This document shows positions 35,934-45,423 of a stretch of 64,000 nucleotides of DNA, piece by piece. The notes under the pieces were generated by a model, which was not told the DNA's origin, searched no databases, and saw only the letters and a program-made list of their open reading frames with translations. Source of the DNA: Rhizobium sp. Leaf306 (GTDB lineage: Bacteria > Pseudomonadota > Alphaproteobacteria > Rhizobiales > Rhizobiaceae). The DNA is taken from positions 467,044 to 531,043 of the forward strand of contig NZ_LMNX01000003.1 of NCBI RefSeq assembly GCF_001423425.1, in the 5' to 3' direction. The position numbers were made by a program, and so were the translations under genes. Positions within the stretch are counted from its first letter, which is position 1. Each line of letters opens with the position of its first letter.

Positions 35934-37535
35934 TCAGATGCTGAAAGCGGCTCCGATCAGCGCCCTTGTGTAATCGGCCTTCGGAGCGTCAAAGATCGCG
36001 TCCGTATCGCCTTCCTCAACGATCTTTCCGTTGTTCATGACAATCACATGATCCGCGATGGCCCTGACCACGGCAAGGTCGTGGCTGATGAAGACGTAGG
36101 AAAGGTTGTGGTCGGACTGCAGCTTGCGCAACAGGTCGATCACCTGTCCCTGCACGGACCGGTCGAGTGCCGAGGTCGGTTCGTCGAGGATAACCACACG
36201 CGGCTTGAGGATCATCGCGCGGGCAATCGCGATGCGCTGGCGCTGACCGCCGGAAAATTCGTGCGGGTAGCGATTGCGCGCCTGGGGATCGAGCCCGACT
36301 TCGGTCAGGGCGGCGATCGCGCGCCGGTCTCGATCCGCCTTGTTCAGCGAAGGCTCGTGGACGAGCAGACCTTCGGTGATGATCTCGCCGACTGTCTGAC
36401 GCGGCGAGAGAGACCCAAAGGGATCCTGGAAGACGAGCTGCATCTCCTTGCGCAGGGACCGCATCTGCCGACGGTCGAAGCCGGAGATGTCGGTCTTGTC
36501 GAAGCGGTAATGACCATCGCTGTGGAGAAGCCGGAGCAGCGCGCGCCCAAGCGTCGATTTCCCCGAGCCGGACTCACCAACGATACCGATCGTCTGGCCC
36601 TGCCTGAGCTTGACGGTGACGCCGTCGACGGCCCGGAAACTCTTTGGACCCTTCGAAAAAAGTCCGCGGCCGATCGGAAAATCGACCGTGACATCGCGTC
36701 CCTCCAGAATGATCGGTGCGTTTTCCGCTGGCGGTTGCTTGCGACCCTGAGGTTCGGCATCGATCAGCATGCGGGTATAGGCGGAAGTCGGAGCCTCGAA
36801 GATCTGTGATGTGGCTCCCTGTTCCACCACTTCGCCGCGCCGCATGACGACGACACGTTCGGCAAAATGCCGGACAATGCCGAGATCGTGGGTGATCAGC
36901 ACAATCGCCATGCCGAAACGCTCCTGGAGCGAGCGCAGCAGTTTCAATATCTGCGCCTGGACCGTCACATCAAGCGCCGTCGTCGGCTCGTCGGCGATCA
37001 GGACGTCGGGTTCGTTGGCAAGCGCCATGGCGATCATGACGCGCTGCCGCTGGCCGCCGGACAGTTCATGCGGGTAACTGTCAATGCGGCGGGCGGGATC
37101 GGGAATGCCGACCAGTTCCAAGAGTTCCAGCACGCGGCTGCGGGCCGCTTTCCGGCTGCCGCCGCGGTGGTAGACGATCGGTTCGGCGATCTGGCGGCCG
37201 ATCGTGTAAAGCGGATCGAGCGAGGTCATCGGCTCCTGAAAGATCATCGTGATCTTGGCACCGCGGATCTTGTTGAGCTCGTTATTTCGCAGTCCGACCA
37301 GTTCCTTGCCCCGATAGGCGGCGGAGCCAGTGACGGTGCCGTTTCCAGCGAGCAGGCCCATAATGCCCATCATCGTCTGGCTCTTGCCGGAGCCGCTTTC
37401 GCCGACGACGGCGAGCGTCTCGCCGGCACGGACATCGAAGCCGATGCCCTTGACCGCATTGACCGTGCCATCCGGCGTCGTAAAATTCACTTTCAGGTCG
37501 CGGATCGAGAGAATGGTGTCTTTTTGATCGGTCAT
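35934..37535 (-). CDS. Oligopeptide ABC transporter, fused OppD-OppF-type ATPase
   Basis: A 533-residue cytoplasmic ATPase with two ABC modules. Module one: [40 protein letters not shown]. Module two, from about residue 270: [42 protein letters not shown]. It powers the OppB/OppC channel; fused ATPases of this size with an oppABC set occur widely in rhizobia. The ATG begins one base after the oppC stop. The C-terminus is short ([18 protein letters not shown]) and lacks the Cys motif of split OppD/OppF proteins. Confidence 0.93.
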   Translation of the reverse strand: MTDQKDTILSIRDLKVNFTTPDGTVNAVKGIGFDVRAGETLAVVGESGSGKSQTMMGIMGLLAGNGTVTGSAAYRGKELVGLRNNELNKIRGAKITMIFQEPMTSLDPLYTIGRQIAEPIVYHRGGSRKAARSRVLELLELVGIPDPARRIDSYPHELSGGQRQRVMIAMALANEPDVLIADEPTTALDVTVQAQILKLLRSLQERFGMAIVLITHDLGIVRHFAERVVVMRRGEVVEQGATSQIFEAPTSAYTRMLIDAEPQGRKQPPAENAPIILEGRDVTVDFPIGRGLFSKGPKSFRAVDGVTVKLRQGQTIGIVGESGSGKSTLGRALLRLLHSDGHYRFDKTDISGFDRRQMRSLRKEMQLVFQDPFGSLSPRQTVGEIITEGLLVHEPSLNKADRDRRAIAALTEVGLDPQARNRYPHEFSGGQRQRIAIARAMILKPRVVILDEPTSALDRSVQGQVIDLLRKLQSDHNLSYVFISHDLAVVRAIADHVIVMNNGKIVEEGDTDAIFDAPKADYTRALIGAAFSI

Positions 37536-37536
37536 G

Positions 37537-38670
37537 TCAACGATCCTTCGGGTCGAGCGCGTCGCGCAGGCCGTCGCCGATAAAGTTCAACGAAAACAGC
37601 GTTGCCACGAAGAAGATGGAGGGAAAGATCAGGAGCCAGGGTGCCGACTGGATATTGTTGGCGCCTTCCGAAATCAGAGCGCCCCAGCTGGTCAGTGGCG
37701 CCTGAACCCCGAGCCCGAGGAAAGACAGAAAGCTTTCCAGGAGGATTACCTTCGGAACCACGACGGTGACGAAGACGATCACCGGTCCGATCGTGTTCGG
37801 GATGATATGCCGGCGGATAATTTGCCAGTCGCTCAGGCCGAGCGCTTGGGCAGCGCCCACGAATTCCCGGCGCTTCAGCGCCAGCGTCTGGCCTCGCACG
37901 ATGCGCGCCATGTCGAGCCATTCCACAGCACCGATCACCAGGAAGATCAGGATGAAGGAACGACCAAAGAAGACGACCAGGACGACGACGAGAAAGACGA
38001 AGGGGAGAGAGTAGAGGATTTCGACGAAGCGCATCATGACATTGTCGACACGGCCGCCAAGATAACCCGCGGTCGCGCCGTAGAGCACGCCGATGCCAAG
38101 CGAGACGAGGCTGGCCAGCACGCCGACGGCAATCGAGATCTGGCCGCCGAGCATGACACGGGCAAGCAGGTCGCGGCCGTTCGGATCCGTGCCGAACAGG
38201 AAGTATTCCCGGCTGACATTCCCTTCGACCTTGAGAACGCGCCCGTCTTTTTCGGTCGCCACTACCTTGGTGTCGTCGAACTCGTTGGCACGGTCGAAAT
38301 AACGCGTCGTGCGTGGGTCGATCGGATCCTCGGCACTGATGGTCGCGGAAAAGATCTGGCCCGTCACCTCGAACGCGTCGAGGTTGACGCGGGCGCGCGT
38401 CGCGACGCCTTGCATGGCGCCCTCCAGCGATGCCTCGTCTGGCCGCGGCTCGAGACTTGGCGCCACCGTCACATAGGAAGAAAAGACCTGGTCATAGCTA
38501 TGCGGCACAAAAAGTGGGCCGAGATAGGAAAAGAGCGCGATCAGAACGAGCATCACGCAGCCGCCCATCGCCGCCTTGTTGCGACGGAAGCGGATGGCGG
38601 CAAGCTGGAAAAGACTGCGGCTTGTGCTCTGGGGCGGGGTGGAAGCCGGATCGGTGGCGATATCAGTCAT
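37537..38670 (-). CDS. oppC: Oligopeptide ABC transporter permease OppC
   Basis: A 377-residue permease, longer than the DppC-like proteins in this window. Between the first helix (MLVLIALFSYLGPLF) and FGTDPNGRDLLARVMLGG lies a periplasmic insert of about 110 residues, typical of this OppC branch. Then come ILYSLPFVFLVVVLVVFFG, an EAA loop (EFVGAAQALGLSDWQIIRRH), SFLSFLGLGVQAPLTSWG and NFIGDGLRDALDPKDR. The ATG at 38670 overlaps the oppB stop by 8 bp, which decides the start over a longer upstream reading. Confidence 0.92.
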   Translation of the reverse strand: MTDIATDPASTPPQSTSRSLFQLAAIRFRRNKAAMGGCVMLVLIALFSYLGPLFVPHSYDQVFSSYVTVAPSLEPRPDEASLEGAMQGVATRARVNLDAFEVTGQIFSATISAEDPIDPRTTRYFDRANEFDDTKVVATEKDGRVLKVEGNVSREYFLFGTDPNGRDLLARVMLGGQISIAVGVLASLVSLGIGVLYGATAGYLGGRVDNVMMRFVEILYSLPFVFLVVVLVVFFGRSFILIFLVIGAVEWLDMARIVRGQTLALKRREFVGAAQALGLSDWQIIRRHIIPNTIGPVIVFVTVVVPKVILLESFLSFLGLGVQAPLTSWGALISEGANNIQSAPWLLIFPSIFFVATLFSLNFIGDGLRDALDPKDR

Positions 38671-39586
38671 GACGGACCCTCGGATCGAGCAGGCCGTAGA
38701 GAAGGTCGACCAGGAGATTAAAGACGATAACAAAGATGGCGATCAGAACGACGGTGCCCATGACCAGCGTATAGTCACGATTCAGCGCGCCGAGCACGAA
38801 ATAACGGCCGACGCCCGGAATGGTGAAGATGGTCTCGACGACGGCCGAGCCGGTCATCAATGCGGCGGCACAGGGTGCGAGATAGGAGACGACCGGCAGC
38901 ATGGCGCCGCGCATGGCATGCGTGATGACGACGATCCGCGCCGGCAGGCCATAAGCGCGCGCGGTGCGGATATGGTCGGCATGCAGCGCCTCGATCATGG
39001 AGCCGCGCGTCAGCCTGGCGAAAACGGCAAGCTGCGGCAGCGCCAGTGCGATCATCGGCAGGAGCAGGAACGAGAACGAACCATCTCCCCAGCCACCGGC
39101 CGGCAACAGCGCAAGAAGAATTGCGAAAATCAGCGTCAAAACCGGGCCGACGACGAAATTCGGGATCGTCGTACCCATCGTCGCGAGCGTCATGATGGAA
39201 AAATCGAGCACGCTGTTCTGGCGCAGGGCCGCGATCGTGCCGAGCGTCACGCCGCCAATCAGGGCAAGAAGCAGAGCGTAGAAACCGAGTTCAATGGAGT
39301 AGGGAAGGCCTTTTCCGATCAGTTCCGCGACGGTGTTGTCCTTGTAGATATAGCTTGGACCGAAATCACCCTGCACGGCATTGCCGATATAGGTGAGATA
39401 TTGACGCCATAACGGCTGGTCTAGCTGGTAGGTCCGCATGATGTTTTCCATCGTTGCGGGTGGCAGCGGACGTTCCAGGTTAAAGGGACCGCCCGGAGCA
39501 AAACGCATCAGGAAGAAGGAGATCGTCACGACGATGAAAAGCGTCGGGACGGCGCTCGCAAGGCGGCGCAGGATAAAAGACAGCAT
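38663..39586 (-). CDS. oppB: Oligopeptide ABC transporter permease OppB
   Basis: A 307-residue permease with the strict OppB pattern: FILRRLASAVPTLFIVVTIS, FFLMRFAPGGPFNLERPLPP (the GGPF motif distinguishes OppB from DppB), LDQPLWRQYLTY, GDFGPSYIYKDNTV, an EAA region with HADHIRTARAYGLPARIVV, TGSAVVETIFTIPGVGRY and DLLYGLLDPRVRHD. It lies 57 bp after oppA, with a long perfect hairpin in between and CAGGAG before the ATG. Confidence 0.94.
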   Translation of the reverse strand: MLSFILRRLASAVPTLFIVVTISFFLMRFAPGGPFNLERPLPPATMENIMRTYQLDQPLWRQYLTYIGNAVQGDFGPSYIYKDNTVAELIGKGLPYSIELGFYALLLALIGGVTLGTIAALRQNSVLDFSIMTLATMGTTIPNFVVGPVLTLIFAILLALLPAGGWGDGSFSFLLLPMIALALPQLAVFARLTRGSMIEALHADHIRTARAYGLPARIVVITHAMRGAMLPVVSYLAPCAAALMTGSAVVETIFTIPGVGRYFVLGALNRDYTLVMGTVVLIAIFVIVFNLLVDLLYGLLDPRVRHD

Positions 39587-39600
39587 GCAGTAGTCTCCTG

Positions 39601-39637
39601 CGGGATGGCGTCCGAAACGCTGTCGGACGCCATCCCG
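39601..39637 (-). promoter_or_regulatory. Long intercistronic stem-loop between oppA and oppB
   Basis: A perfect 15-bp stem, CGGGATGGCGTCCGA (39601-39615) and TCGGACGCCATCCCG (39623-39637), with a 7-nt loop occupies most of the oppA-oppB gap. No T-run follows; instead the oppB ribosome-binding site comes next. This is the form expected of a 3' mRNA stabiliser or attenuator that raises oppA expression relative to the membrane components. Confidence 0.8.
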
Positions 39638-39643
39638 TGTCGA

Positions 39644-41242
39644 TTATTCGGAAACGCTCAGGAAGCGGCTCAGGTGTTCATTGGCAGCATTGTCCTGCCA
39701 GCCCTTGATGTGGTCCGAAACAAGCCACAGATCGGCCTGGGTCAGGAAGGGAGCAATCGGCTGGTCGCGCATCAGGATTGTTTCCGCCTCATGCATGATC
39801 TTCGATCGCGCAGCCGGATCCGTTTCCGCATACGACTTCTTCATCAGATCGTCGAATTCCTTGCTCTCGTAATGCCCGTAATTGAAGGTCTTGTTGGTCG
39901 AGAGGTTCAAAGCGAGGAAGTTTTCCGGATCGGCATAATCGGCAACCCAGCCGGCACGTGCCACGTTGAACTTGCCGCCTTCCTGGAGATAGGCGTAGTG
40001 CGAGGAGACATCGAGATTGCTCATCGTCACCTTGGCACCGAACGTGTTTTTCCACATGTCGGCAACGGCGGTGGCGACACGTTCGTGGTTCGGGTTGGTG
40101 TTGTAGCGGACCTCGATATTGAGCGGCTTGCCGCCTTCACCGTAACCGGCTTCCTTCATCAGTTCGATCGCCTTGTCTTCGCGGTCGAGCTGGGAAAGTT
40201 CTGCGAAATCGGCCTTGGCGGGTTCGCCATAGTTCGCCATGCCCGGCGGCACCAGCGAATAGGCGGGAAGCTGCGACCCGCTATAGATCTTCTTGGCCAG
40301 GAAATCGCGGTCGACGGCCATGGACAGGGCCTGGCGGACACGAACGTCGTTGAAGGGAGCCTCGCGGCCATCGAAGACGTAATAATAGGTCGCAAGCGTC
40401 GGCGACACGTGCACCTGGTCCTTGTAGGCCGAGCGCAGCCGCTCGATCTGGTCAGCGGAGAAGTTATAGACGAGATCCATTTCCTTCGCCTCGAAGCGGC
40501 GGACGGATGCGGCCTGGTCGTCGATCGGGTAGAAGATCACCTTGTCGAGCTTGACGTTGGCGGCATCCCAGAAATTGGGGTTCTTTTGGACAACGAGGCT
40601 GTCATTCGGCACATGGCTGACGAGCTGGAAGGCCCCGTTCGACACCATCGTGCCTGGCTTGACGAAATCGGCGCCGTTCTTCTCAAGGCTTGCCTTGGAG
40701 ACAGGCAGGGCAGTCTGGTGAGCAAGAAGTTCAAGGAAGAAGGGGGTCGGGCGCTCGAGGGTGATCTCGAACGTCTTGTCATCGACGGACTTGATGCCGA
40801 GTTCCTTCGGATCGGCCTTTCCGGTGTTGACCATTTCCGCGTTCTTGATCGGGTAGAGGATGTTCGCATATTTCGCGGCGGTCTTCGGATCTTCCACGCG
40901 CTTGAACGAGAATTCGAAATCCTGCGCCGTGACGGGCGAGCCATCGGACCACTTGGCATTCTCACGCAGCTTAAACGTGTATGTCAGTCCGTCTTCGGAG
41001 ACTTTCCACGACTCCGCTGCACCCGGTACAATCTTGCCCGCCGCGTCGTAGATCGTCAGACCTTCATAAAGATCCTTCAGAATGAAGGCTTCGATATTGA
41101 TCGAGGTCTGGGCCTGATCGAGCGTTTGCGGTTCGCCGGAATTGCCACGATGAAGCACAGTTTCAGCAAATGCCGGTGCCCCAGCCAGCAGAGTTGATCC
41201 GAGCAAAGCGACCGCTGCCGCACGCATGAGACGAGATGACAT
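39644..41242 (-). CDS. oppA: Oligopeptide ABC transporter substrate-binding protein OppA
   Basis: A 532-residue SBP_bac_5 protein of the OppA/MppA branch. The signal peptide (RAAAVALLGSTLLAGAPAFA) lacks a lipobox. Diagnostic segments are GNSGEPQTLDQAQTS, IEAFILKDLYEGL, ENAKWSDGSPVTAQDFEFSF, VSNGAFQL, NPNFWDAANVKLDKV, VRQALSMAVDRDFL, and GWVADYADPENFL. The last, ADYxDPxxFL, is typical of true oligopeptide-binding proteins. It opens the oppABC-DF operon. Murein tripeptide uptake through OppBCDF is known for the MppA relative, so cell-wall peptide recycling is also possible. Confidence 0.93.
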   Translation of the reverse strand: MSSRLMRAAAVALLGSTLLAGAPAFAETVLHRGNSGEPQTLDQAQTSINIEAFILKDLYEGLTIYDAAGKIVPGAAESWKVSEDGLTYTFKLRENAKWSDGSPVTAQDFEFSFKRVEDPKTAAKYANILYPIKNAEMVNTGKADPKELGIKSVDDKTFEITLERPTPFFLELLAHQTALPVSKASLEKNGADFVKPGTMVSNGAFQLVSHVPNDSLVVQKNPNFWDAANVKLDKVIFYPIDDQAASVRRFEAKEMDLVYNFSADQIERLRSAYKDQVHVSPTLATYYYVFDGREAPFNDVRVRQALSMAVDRDFLAKKIYSGSQLPAYSLVPPGMANYGEPAKADFAELSQLDREDKAIELMKEAGYGEGGKPLNIEVRYNTNPNHERVATAVADMWKNTFGAKVTMSNLDVSSHYAYLQEGGKFNVARAGWVADYADPENFLALNLSTNKTFNYGHYESKEFDDLMKKSYAETDPAARSKIMHEAETILMRDQPIAPFLTQADLWLVSDHIKGWQDNAANEHLSRFLSVSE

Positions 41243-41780
41243 ACCGTTATCCTCCTGGTTTTCCGTCCGATTGGGCGAGTGAATGCCAGAAATATCGGAA
41301 CCGCAAGGCTTTTTTGCTCTCGACTCAAATGCGGAGTGTATATCCGCGCGCCTCGACTAACCTCATAATTGCAGGGTCCTGCAGGGGCGATAGCCGGGGT
41401 ATCCTGACCTGGCATCCGCGCCAGACCGTGAATCGAGAAAGCAGCGACATTTTACGTTCAGGTAAACCGAGCAGCGAATACCATGGTGTCGCGATCAGGG
41501 TGCCTGGAGTAATTTTATTGCAGGAGCACAAATGAAAGCGGTTTCCACCGATCTATCTCGATACAATCAGGGAGGGCATGGTTGGGCATCATCGGACTGC
41601 CATATGCGCCTCTCGCAATATGACGATCCGGCACCCCATCAGCGGCTCTCAAACATCGGGGACGGTGTAGCGTCGGCTATCACGGGCAACGAGCCGATGG
41701 GGCAAAGCGTCACGAATCTGCACGCTCCGCGGCTCATCCCTTCAACAAAGCGCTTCGGCCAAGCATGCGGGAGGTCGCGC
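41243..41780. other. Intergenic region upstream of oppA
   Basis: About 540 bp between the oppA start and the rsgA stop. It must carry the oppA promoter. A rightward ATG at 41532, preceded by GCAGGAGCACAA, opens a frame that soon runs antisense into rsgA and has no recognisable motif; it was not called. No RNA gene or terminator with a T-run was identified. Confidence 0.45.
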
Positions 41781-42800
41781 CTAGTGGCGCTTTCTTCTGG
41801 AGATCTTGTTGCCGTGTGGACCGCTGACGACCGGCGTCCTGTCCCGATTTTCGGTGACCAGGGTTCGCCACCGGTCGAGACGATCGCCTGCAAGTTCGCC
41901 GCTTGCGACTGCAGCCTGAACGGCACATCCGGGTTCGTGGACATGGCTGCAATCGCGAAACCGGCACTGCGATGCCAGTTCGGCGATATCGGAAAAGAAG
42001 ACATCGATACCGTCGGCAACATCACTTACATACAGCGTCCGGATCCCGGGTGTATCGATCACCCATCCGCCACCCGGTAGCGCGTGCAGCGATCGTGCCG
42101 TCGTGGTGTGTCTGCCCTGCGAGTCGTATTCCCGGATCGTGCCGGTCTTCTGTGTGTCCGACTGAGACCCGACGAGCGAGTTGACCAGGGTTGATTTCCC
42201 AACGCCCGACGATCCCACGAGCGCGCAGGTCTGTCCCTCGCCGCACCACGGCGCCAGGAGTTCGCGTGCCTCTACCGAGCGTCCGTTCAGGAGGATAACG
42301 GGCAGGCCAGGCTGCAGTCCCTGCGCCTGGACCCGGAAGACGTCAGCGTCTTCGGTCGTGTCCGCCTTTGTCAGGACGATCACCGGGTTGCTCCCGGCTT
42401 GTTCGGCCAGGATCAGATACCGTTCCAACCTTGAAAGGTTGAATTCGGCGTTGCAGGACGTCACGATGAACAGCGTATCGACGTTGGCAGCAACCAGTTG
42501 CGGGATCGTGTCGTTCCCCGCACGTCGTTGAAAGAGAGTTTTCCGTTCGAGACGGCGAACCAGCATGCCGCTGATCGGGTCGGCGAGGATCCAATCGCCG
42601 ACCGCGAAATCGGCTGTGTTGGCGTTGGCTGGGAGCTCGAGGGCGGCCGGACCACCGGCATCAATAGCCTGCACGCGCGACCGGTGGACGGAGGCAATGC
42701 GCCGCGGCGCGAGTTCGTCTTCATCGGATGTGAGCTGATCCGAAAAGAAGTCCGACCAACCAAGTCGTTTAAGCGCTGTCATGTGAAGGGGGTCGATCAA
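41781..42800 (-). CDS. rsgA: Ribosome small-subunit-dependent GTPase RsgA
   Basis: A 339-residue circularly permuted GTPase that acts in late maturation of the 30S subunit. An N-terminal OB-fold (DFAVGDWIL, residues about 65-75) is followed by the permuted G motifs: LTKAD (G4), GSSGVGKSTLVNSL (G1) and DTPGIR (G3). The C-terminal zinc region CRFRDCSHVHEPGCAV holds the Cys/His ligands. The tail ends in a basic ISRRKRH. The longest reading starts at a TTG (42800), with an ATG at 42782; neither has a clear Shine-Dalgarno, so the start is uncertain by six residues. It is a single-gene unit. Confidence 0.92.
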   Translation of the reverse strand: MIDPLHMTALKRLGWSDFFSDQLTSDEDELAPRRIASVHRSRVQAIDAGGPAALELPANANTADFAVGDWILADPISGMLVRRLERKTLFQRRAGNDTIPQLVAANVDTLFIVTSCNAEFNLSRLERYLILAEQAGSNPVIVLTKADTTEDADVFRVQAQGLQPGLPVILLNGRSVEARELLAPWCGEGQTCALVGSSGVGKSTLVNSLVGSQSDTQKTGTIREYDSQGRHTTTARSLHALPGGGWVIDTPGIRTLYVSDVADGIDVFFSDIAELASQCRFRDCSHVHEPGCAVQAAVASGELAGDRLDRWRTLVTENRDRTPVVSGPHGNKISRRKRH

Positions 42801-43050
42801 AGGAAGGTCGCAATCTTTGGAGCTGTTAGGGTTGGACGGGGCCTGTTGGCTTCGGTTTCCCTTGGCTGCGCGAGAAGTTTGGCCGAAAAGAGTCTATGAG
42901 CGTCGGTGCGTCGCGGACGGAGGCAAGTTCTTTTGGACGCTGGCATACACAACCATCCTCTTCAGACTGTATGCGCGGGGAAGTTGGCGGACAAGCCCTA
43001 ACGAACCTCGTCGTGCGGGACGGGTCTGCAGAGCAGGTCAAAACTAAAGG
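42801..43050. other. Divergent region between rsgA and the cold-shock gene
   Basis: No gene recognised. The rsgA promoter must lie in the left part. The right edge abuts a good sigma-70-type promoter for the cold-shock gene. Confidence 0.45.
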
Positions 43051-43079
43051 TTGACTTGGCGGCCCTTCGTCTCTATCTT
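43051..43079 (+). promoter_or_regulatory. Sigma-70-type promoter of the cold-shock gene
   Basis: TTGACT (43051-43056) and TATCTT (43074-43079) are separated by exactly 17 bp. Transcription from about 43086 would give a leader of roughly 143 nt, of the length expected for csp mRNAs whose leaders refold in the cold. Confidence 0.7.
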
Positions 43080-43228
43080 TGGTTTATCGATCTTTTGCTT
43101 GCTGAACTTTGGTTACCGCGCGATTGGCACCGCGCTCTGAACGAACTTCCCTCTCAAAATCAATCGTTACACTCATCCGTTCGGCTTCGGTCCTACGGTC
43201 ACTCAACATTGCTTTGAAAGGGTTCATC

Positions 43229-43438
43229 ATGACCACAGGCACAGTAAAATGGTTTAATTCCACCAAGGGTTTCGGCTTCATCGAGCCTGACAACGGCGGC
43301 GCTGACGCGTTCGTCCACATCTCTGCCGTCGAGCGCGCGGGAATGCGCGAAATCGTAGAAGGCCAGAAGCTTGGCTACGAACTCGAGCGCGACGCGAAGT
43401 CGGGCAAGATGTCGGCCTGCAACCTTCAGGCTGCCTAA
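43229..43438 (+). CDS. Cold-shock protein (CspA family)
   Basis: A 69-residue single cold-shock domain that binds single-stranded RNA and DNA. It begins [20 protein letters not shown] with RNP1 (KGFGFI) and then has RNP2 (DAFVHIS). Length is normal for alphaproteobacterial CspA. GAAAGGG lies about eight bases before the ATG. A long leader and a strong downstream terminator indicate an abundant monocistronic transcript. Confidence 0.95.
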   Translation: MTTGTVKWFNSTKGFGFIEPDNGGADAFVHISAVERAGMREIVEGQKLGYELERDAKSGKMSACNLQAA

Positions 43439-43499
43439 TCGTACCTGGTTTCGTCCTTGACCACGGATGTACTGGCACCGACGACACCAAGTTATCTGA

Positions 43500-43526
43500 G
43501 AGGCCGGGCTTATAGCCTGGCCTTTT
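43500..43526 (+). terminator. Intrinsic terminator after the cold-shock gene
   Basis: AGGCCGGGCT and AGCCTGGCCT form a 10-bp stem with one G-T pair around a TAT loop, followed by a run of six T residues. It separates the cold-shock gene from the next small gene. Confidence 0.88.
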
Positions 43527-43567
43527 TTGTTGGCTCGCTCAAAGCAGGCTCAACCACAGGAAAATCC

Positions 43568-43798
43568 ATGACACAGACCCATTCGAAATCCAGACAGCAG
43601 GCCGAGATTGCCTTCGGCAACACGCAGACGCAGTTCTTTGCCCGAAATCACGCCGTCGCGGAAATGGACTCCCTCGTTGCGGCGCGCGAGACGAAAACAC
43701 AAAGGCTGCGGCAGGCACGCCTCGCGAAGGATGCCGACGACATCGCCAAGGCATCCGCAGGCCTGATCGCAATGCGCGCCCGCAAGTCCGACCTTTAA
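43568..43798 (+). CDS. Small hypothetical protein, charged and helical
   Basis: A 76-residue protein of unknown function. It is rich in Ala, Arg, Lys and Gln and predicted mostly helical: FFARNHAVAEMDSLVAARE, then TQRLRQARLAKDADDIAKAS and a short basic end. No Cys, membrane segment or signal is present. CAGGAAAATCC precedes the ATG. It lies between the cold-shock terminator and a histidine kinase gene that starts 10-13 bases after its stop, so it probably shares a transcript with the kinase. A role in the stress-response pathway is only suggested by position. Confidence 0.7.
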   Translation: MTQTHSKSRQQAEIAFGNTQTQFFARNHAVAEMDSLVAARETKTQRLRQARLAKDADDIAKASAGLIAMRARKSDL

Positions 43799-43808
43799 GG
43801 ATGCCATC

Positions 43809-44801
43809 TTGATGGACCAGAACACCGAGTGGACATCCGGTCAGCTGCGACGCGCGATCAAGGCGGCAGGCGTGGCGCTGTGGACCTGGAACGTCGATAC
43901 GGACGCGTTCACGATGGACCAGCGTGGATATGCACTATGGGATTTGGAGGTCGATGGCGTCCTGTCCTTTGAGGACCTGTCGGCCAAGGTCCATCCGGCC
44001 GACCGCGATCGTGTGAGGGCAGCGTTCTCGGCAACACGTGCCGTCGTTGGACCTTACGAGATCGACTTCAGGATCATGAGCGATGTTGAAGTTCGCTGGA
44101 TCTCAGCACGCGGTCAGGGGAGCGATGAGGATATTCTGGCTCGGCAGATGACCGGCATCTTTCTCGATGTCACAGGCCGCAAGCAGGCTGAAGAAGGGCA
44201 TGAGCTTCTCGCCGGAGAAATGAGCCACCGGGTCAAGAACCTGCTCGCCATCGCGTCAGGGCTGACGCAGATGACATCCCGGTCCTCGAGTTCGATCGCC
44301 GATATGACCTCACAGCTCACTCTAAGGCTAACCGCTCTCGGCCGTGCTCACGACCTTGTCCGGCCTTTACCTGGCGGGCAGGGCAAGGCCGCTCTTCTCG
44401 GTGACCTGATCACGATCTTGCTCTCCCCCTATGACGAGACGGCGGCGTTTGCTGGCCGTATTCGGGTAGCAGTTCCAAGGATGGGCGTGGGAGAGGCGGC
44501 AGCCACAGGCCTCTCGCTGGTGATCCACGAACTCGCCACGAATTCACTGAAATACGGCGCCCTGTCAGTCGGCACCGGAACACTGGATGTGTCCGGATCG
44601 GTCGAGGAGAACAATCTGATGGTGACCTGGATCGAGCAGGGCGGGCCCGAGGTTGTCTTCCCACAGAGCCCGGCCGGCTACGGTAGCAGAATGCTGGACC
44701 GTACCATGTCCGCTCACCTTGGAGGAACGATCTCCTATAACTGGACACCGGACGGAGCGCTGGTCACGCTTATCATCGACACGAGCCGGCTTGCCTCTTG
44801 A
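43809..44801 (+). CDS. HWE-family sensor histidine kinase with PAS domain
   Basis: A 330-residue cytoplasmic kinase. The N-terminal PAS fold spans about residues 12-125 (ALWTWNVDTDAFTMDQRG, VHPADRDRVRAAF, and the PAC end GIFLDVTGRKQAE). The phosphoacceptor is His140 in EMSHRVKNLLA, typical of HWE/HisKA_2 kinases. The ATP domain shows HELATNSLKYGAL and VTWIEQGGP, the WxE of the HWE motif, then GYGSRML. There is no transmembrane segment, so it senses an internal or light/redox signal. The start is TTG at 43809 or ATG at 43812. It converges with a single-domain response regulator. Confidence 0.92.
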   Translation: MMDQNTEWTSGQLRRAIKAAGVALWTWNVDTDAFTMDQRGYALWDLEVDGVLSFEDLSAKVHPADRDRVRAAFSATRAVVGPYEIDFRIMSDVEVRWISARGQGSDEDILARQMTGIFLDVTGRKQAEEGHELLAGEMSHRVKNLLAIASGLTQMTSRSSSSIADMTSQLTLRLTALGRAHDLVRPLPGGQGKAALLGDLITILLSPYDETAAFAGRIRVAVPRMGVGEAAATGLSLVIHELATNSLKYGALSVGTGTLDVSGSVEENNLMVTWIEQGGPEVVFPQSPAGYGSRMLDRTMSAHLGGTISYNWTPDGALVTLIIDTSRLAS

Positions 44802-44912
44802 CCGCTTGGAAAAGGCCTCGGCCGCAAGCCCGCGCCGGAAAACCGACGGGCTAACGCGCAGCTGTTTTGTCGTTGAACGTCTGCGCGGTCGCCTCGGTTG
44901 CCGGTGAATAAG

Positions 44913-45314
44913 TTAGCGTCCGCTTGTTTCGGAAACATGGCTAGATGAAGCGCGCTGATCAGCGCTTTTCGACATCGACTCGAAGCGCGCAACGATCAGA
45001 TCAAGGTCATACGGCTTGGAGAAAAATTGTGCCGAAGATGGCAGATCGATCTCACCGGGCGTGATGCGACCGGAGGCAACCACGATCCCGGCGTGAGGGA
45101 AGCGAGCGGCGACTTCGTGGGCAAGGTCCACACCCGTCAGAAGGCCTGGCATCTGGATATCCGTGAACAGGAAGTGAATGGTCCCGTCGTCAATCTTGTC
45201 CAGGGCCTCGTCCACCGTGCCGGCTTCTATGACCTCGAACCCCGCATCCTCCAGGGCGTCTGTGACCGTCATCCGGATCAACACCTCGTCGTCCACCACG
45301 AGTACTTTGCGCAT
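44913..45314 (-). CDS. Single-domain response regulator
   Basis: A 133-residue receiver protein without an output domain. Acidic pocket residues are VDDE near the N-terminus, the phosphoacceptor is Asp52 (FTDIQMPG), and the conserved lysine is Lys100 (FFSKPY). A 20-residue Ser-rich tail follows. Its convergence with the HWE kinase suggests a cognate pair; such pairs in rhizobia often feed general-stress or chemotactic pathways. GGGAGTGGGAC precedes the ATG. Confidence 0.92.
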   Translation of the reverse strand: MRKVLVVDDEVLIRMTVTDALEDAGFEVIEAGTVDEALDKIDDGTIHFLFTDIQMPGLLTGVDLAHEVAARFPHAGIVVASGRITPGEIDLPSSAQFFSKPYDLDLIVARFESMSKSADQRASSSHVSETSGR

Positions 45315-45423
45315 GTCCCACTCCCTGCATGTGGCCCTACAACAGACCGACGCGGTTATCGTTCCAAAAAACGCAGTGGGTATCAGACTACTGCATTGGC
45401 CTTTCCGGCTAATGCGTTCAATT

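Noticed and set aside
41532-42080. Rightward frame with a good ribosome-binding site upstream of and into rsgA
   Set aside because: Most of it is antisense to the clear rsgA gene, and the free part has no motif or protein-like composition.
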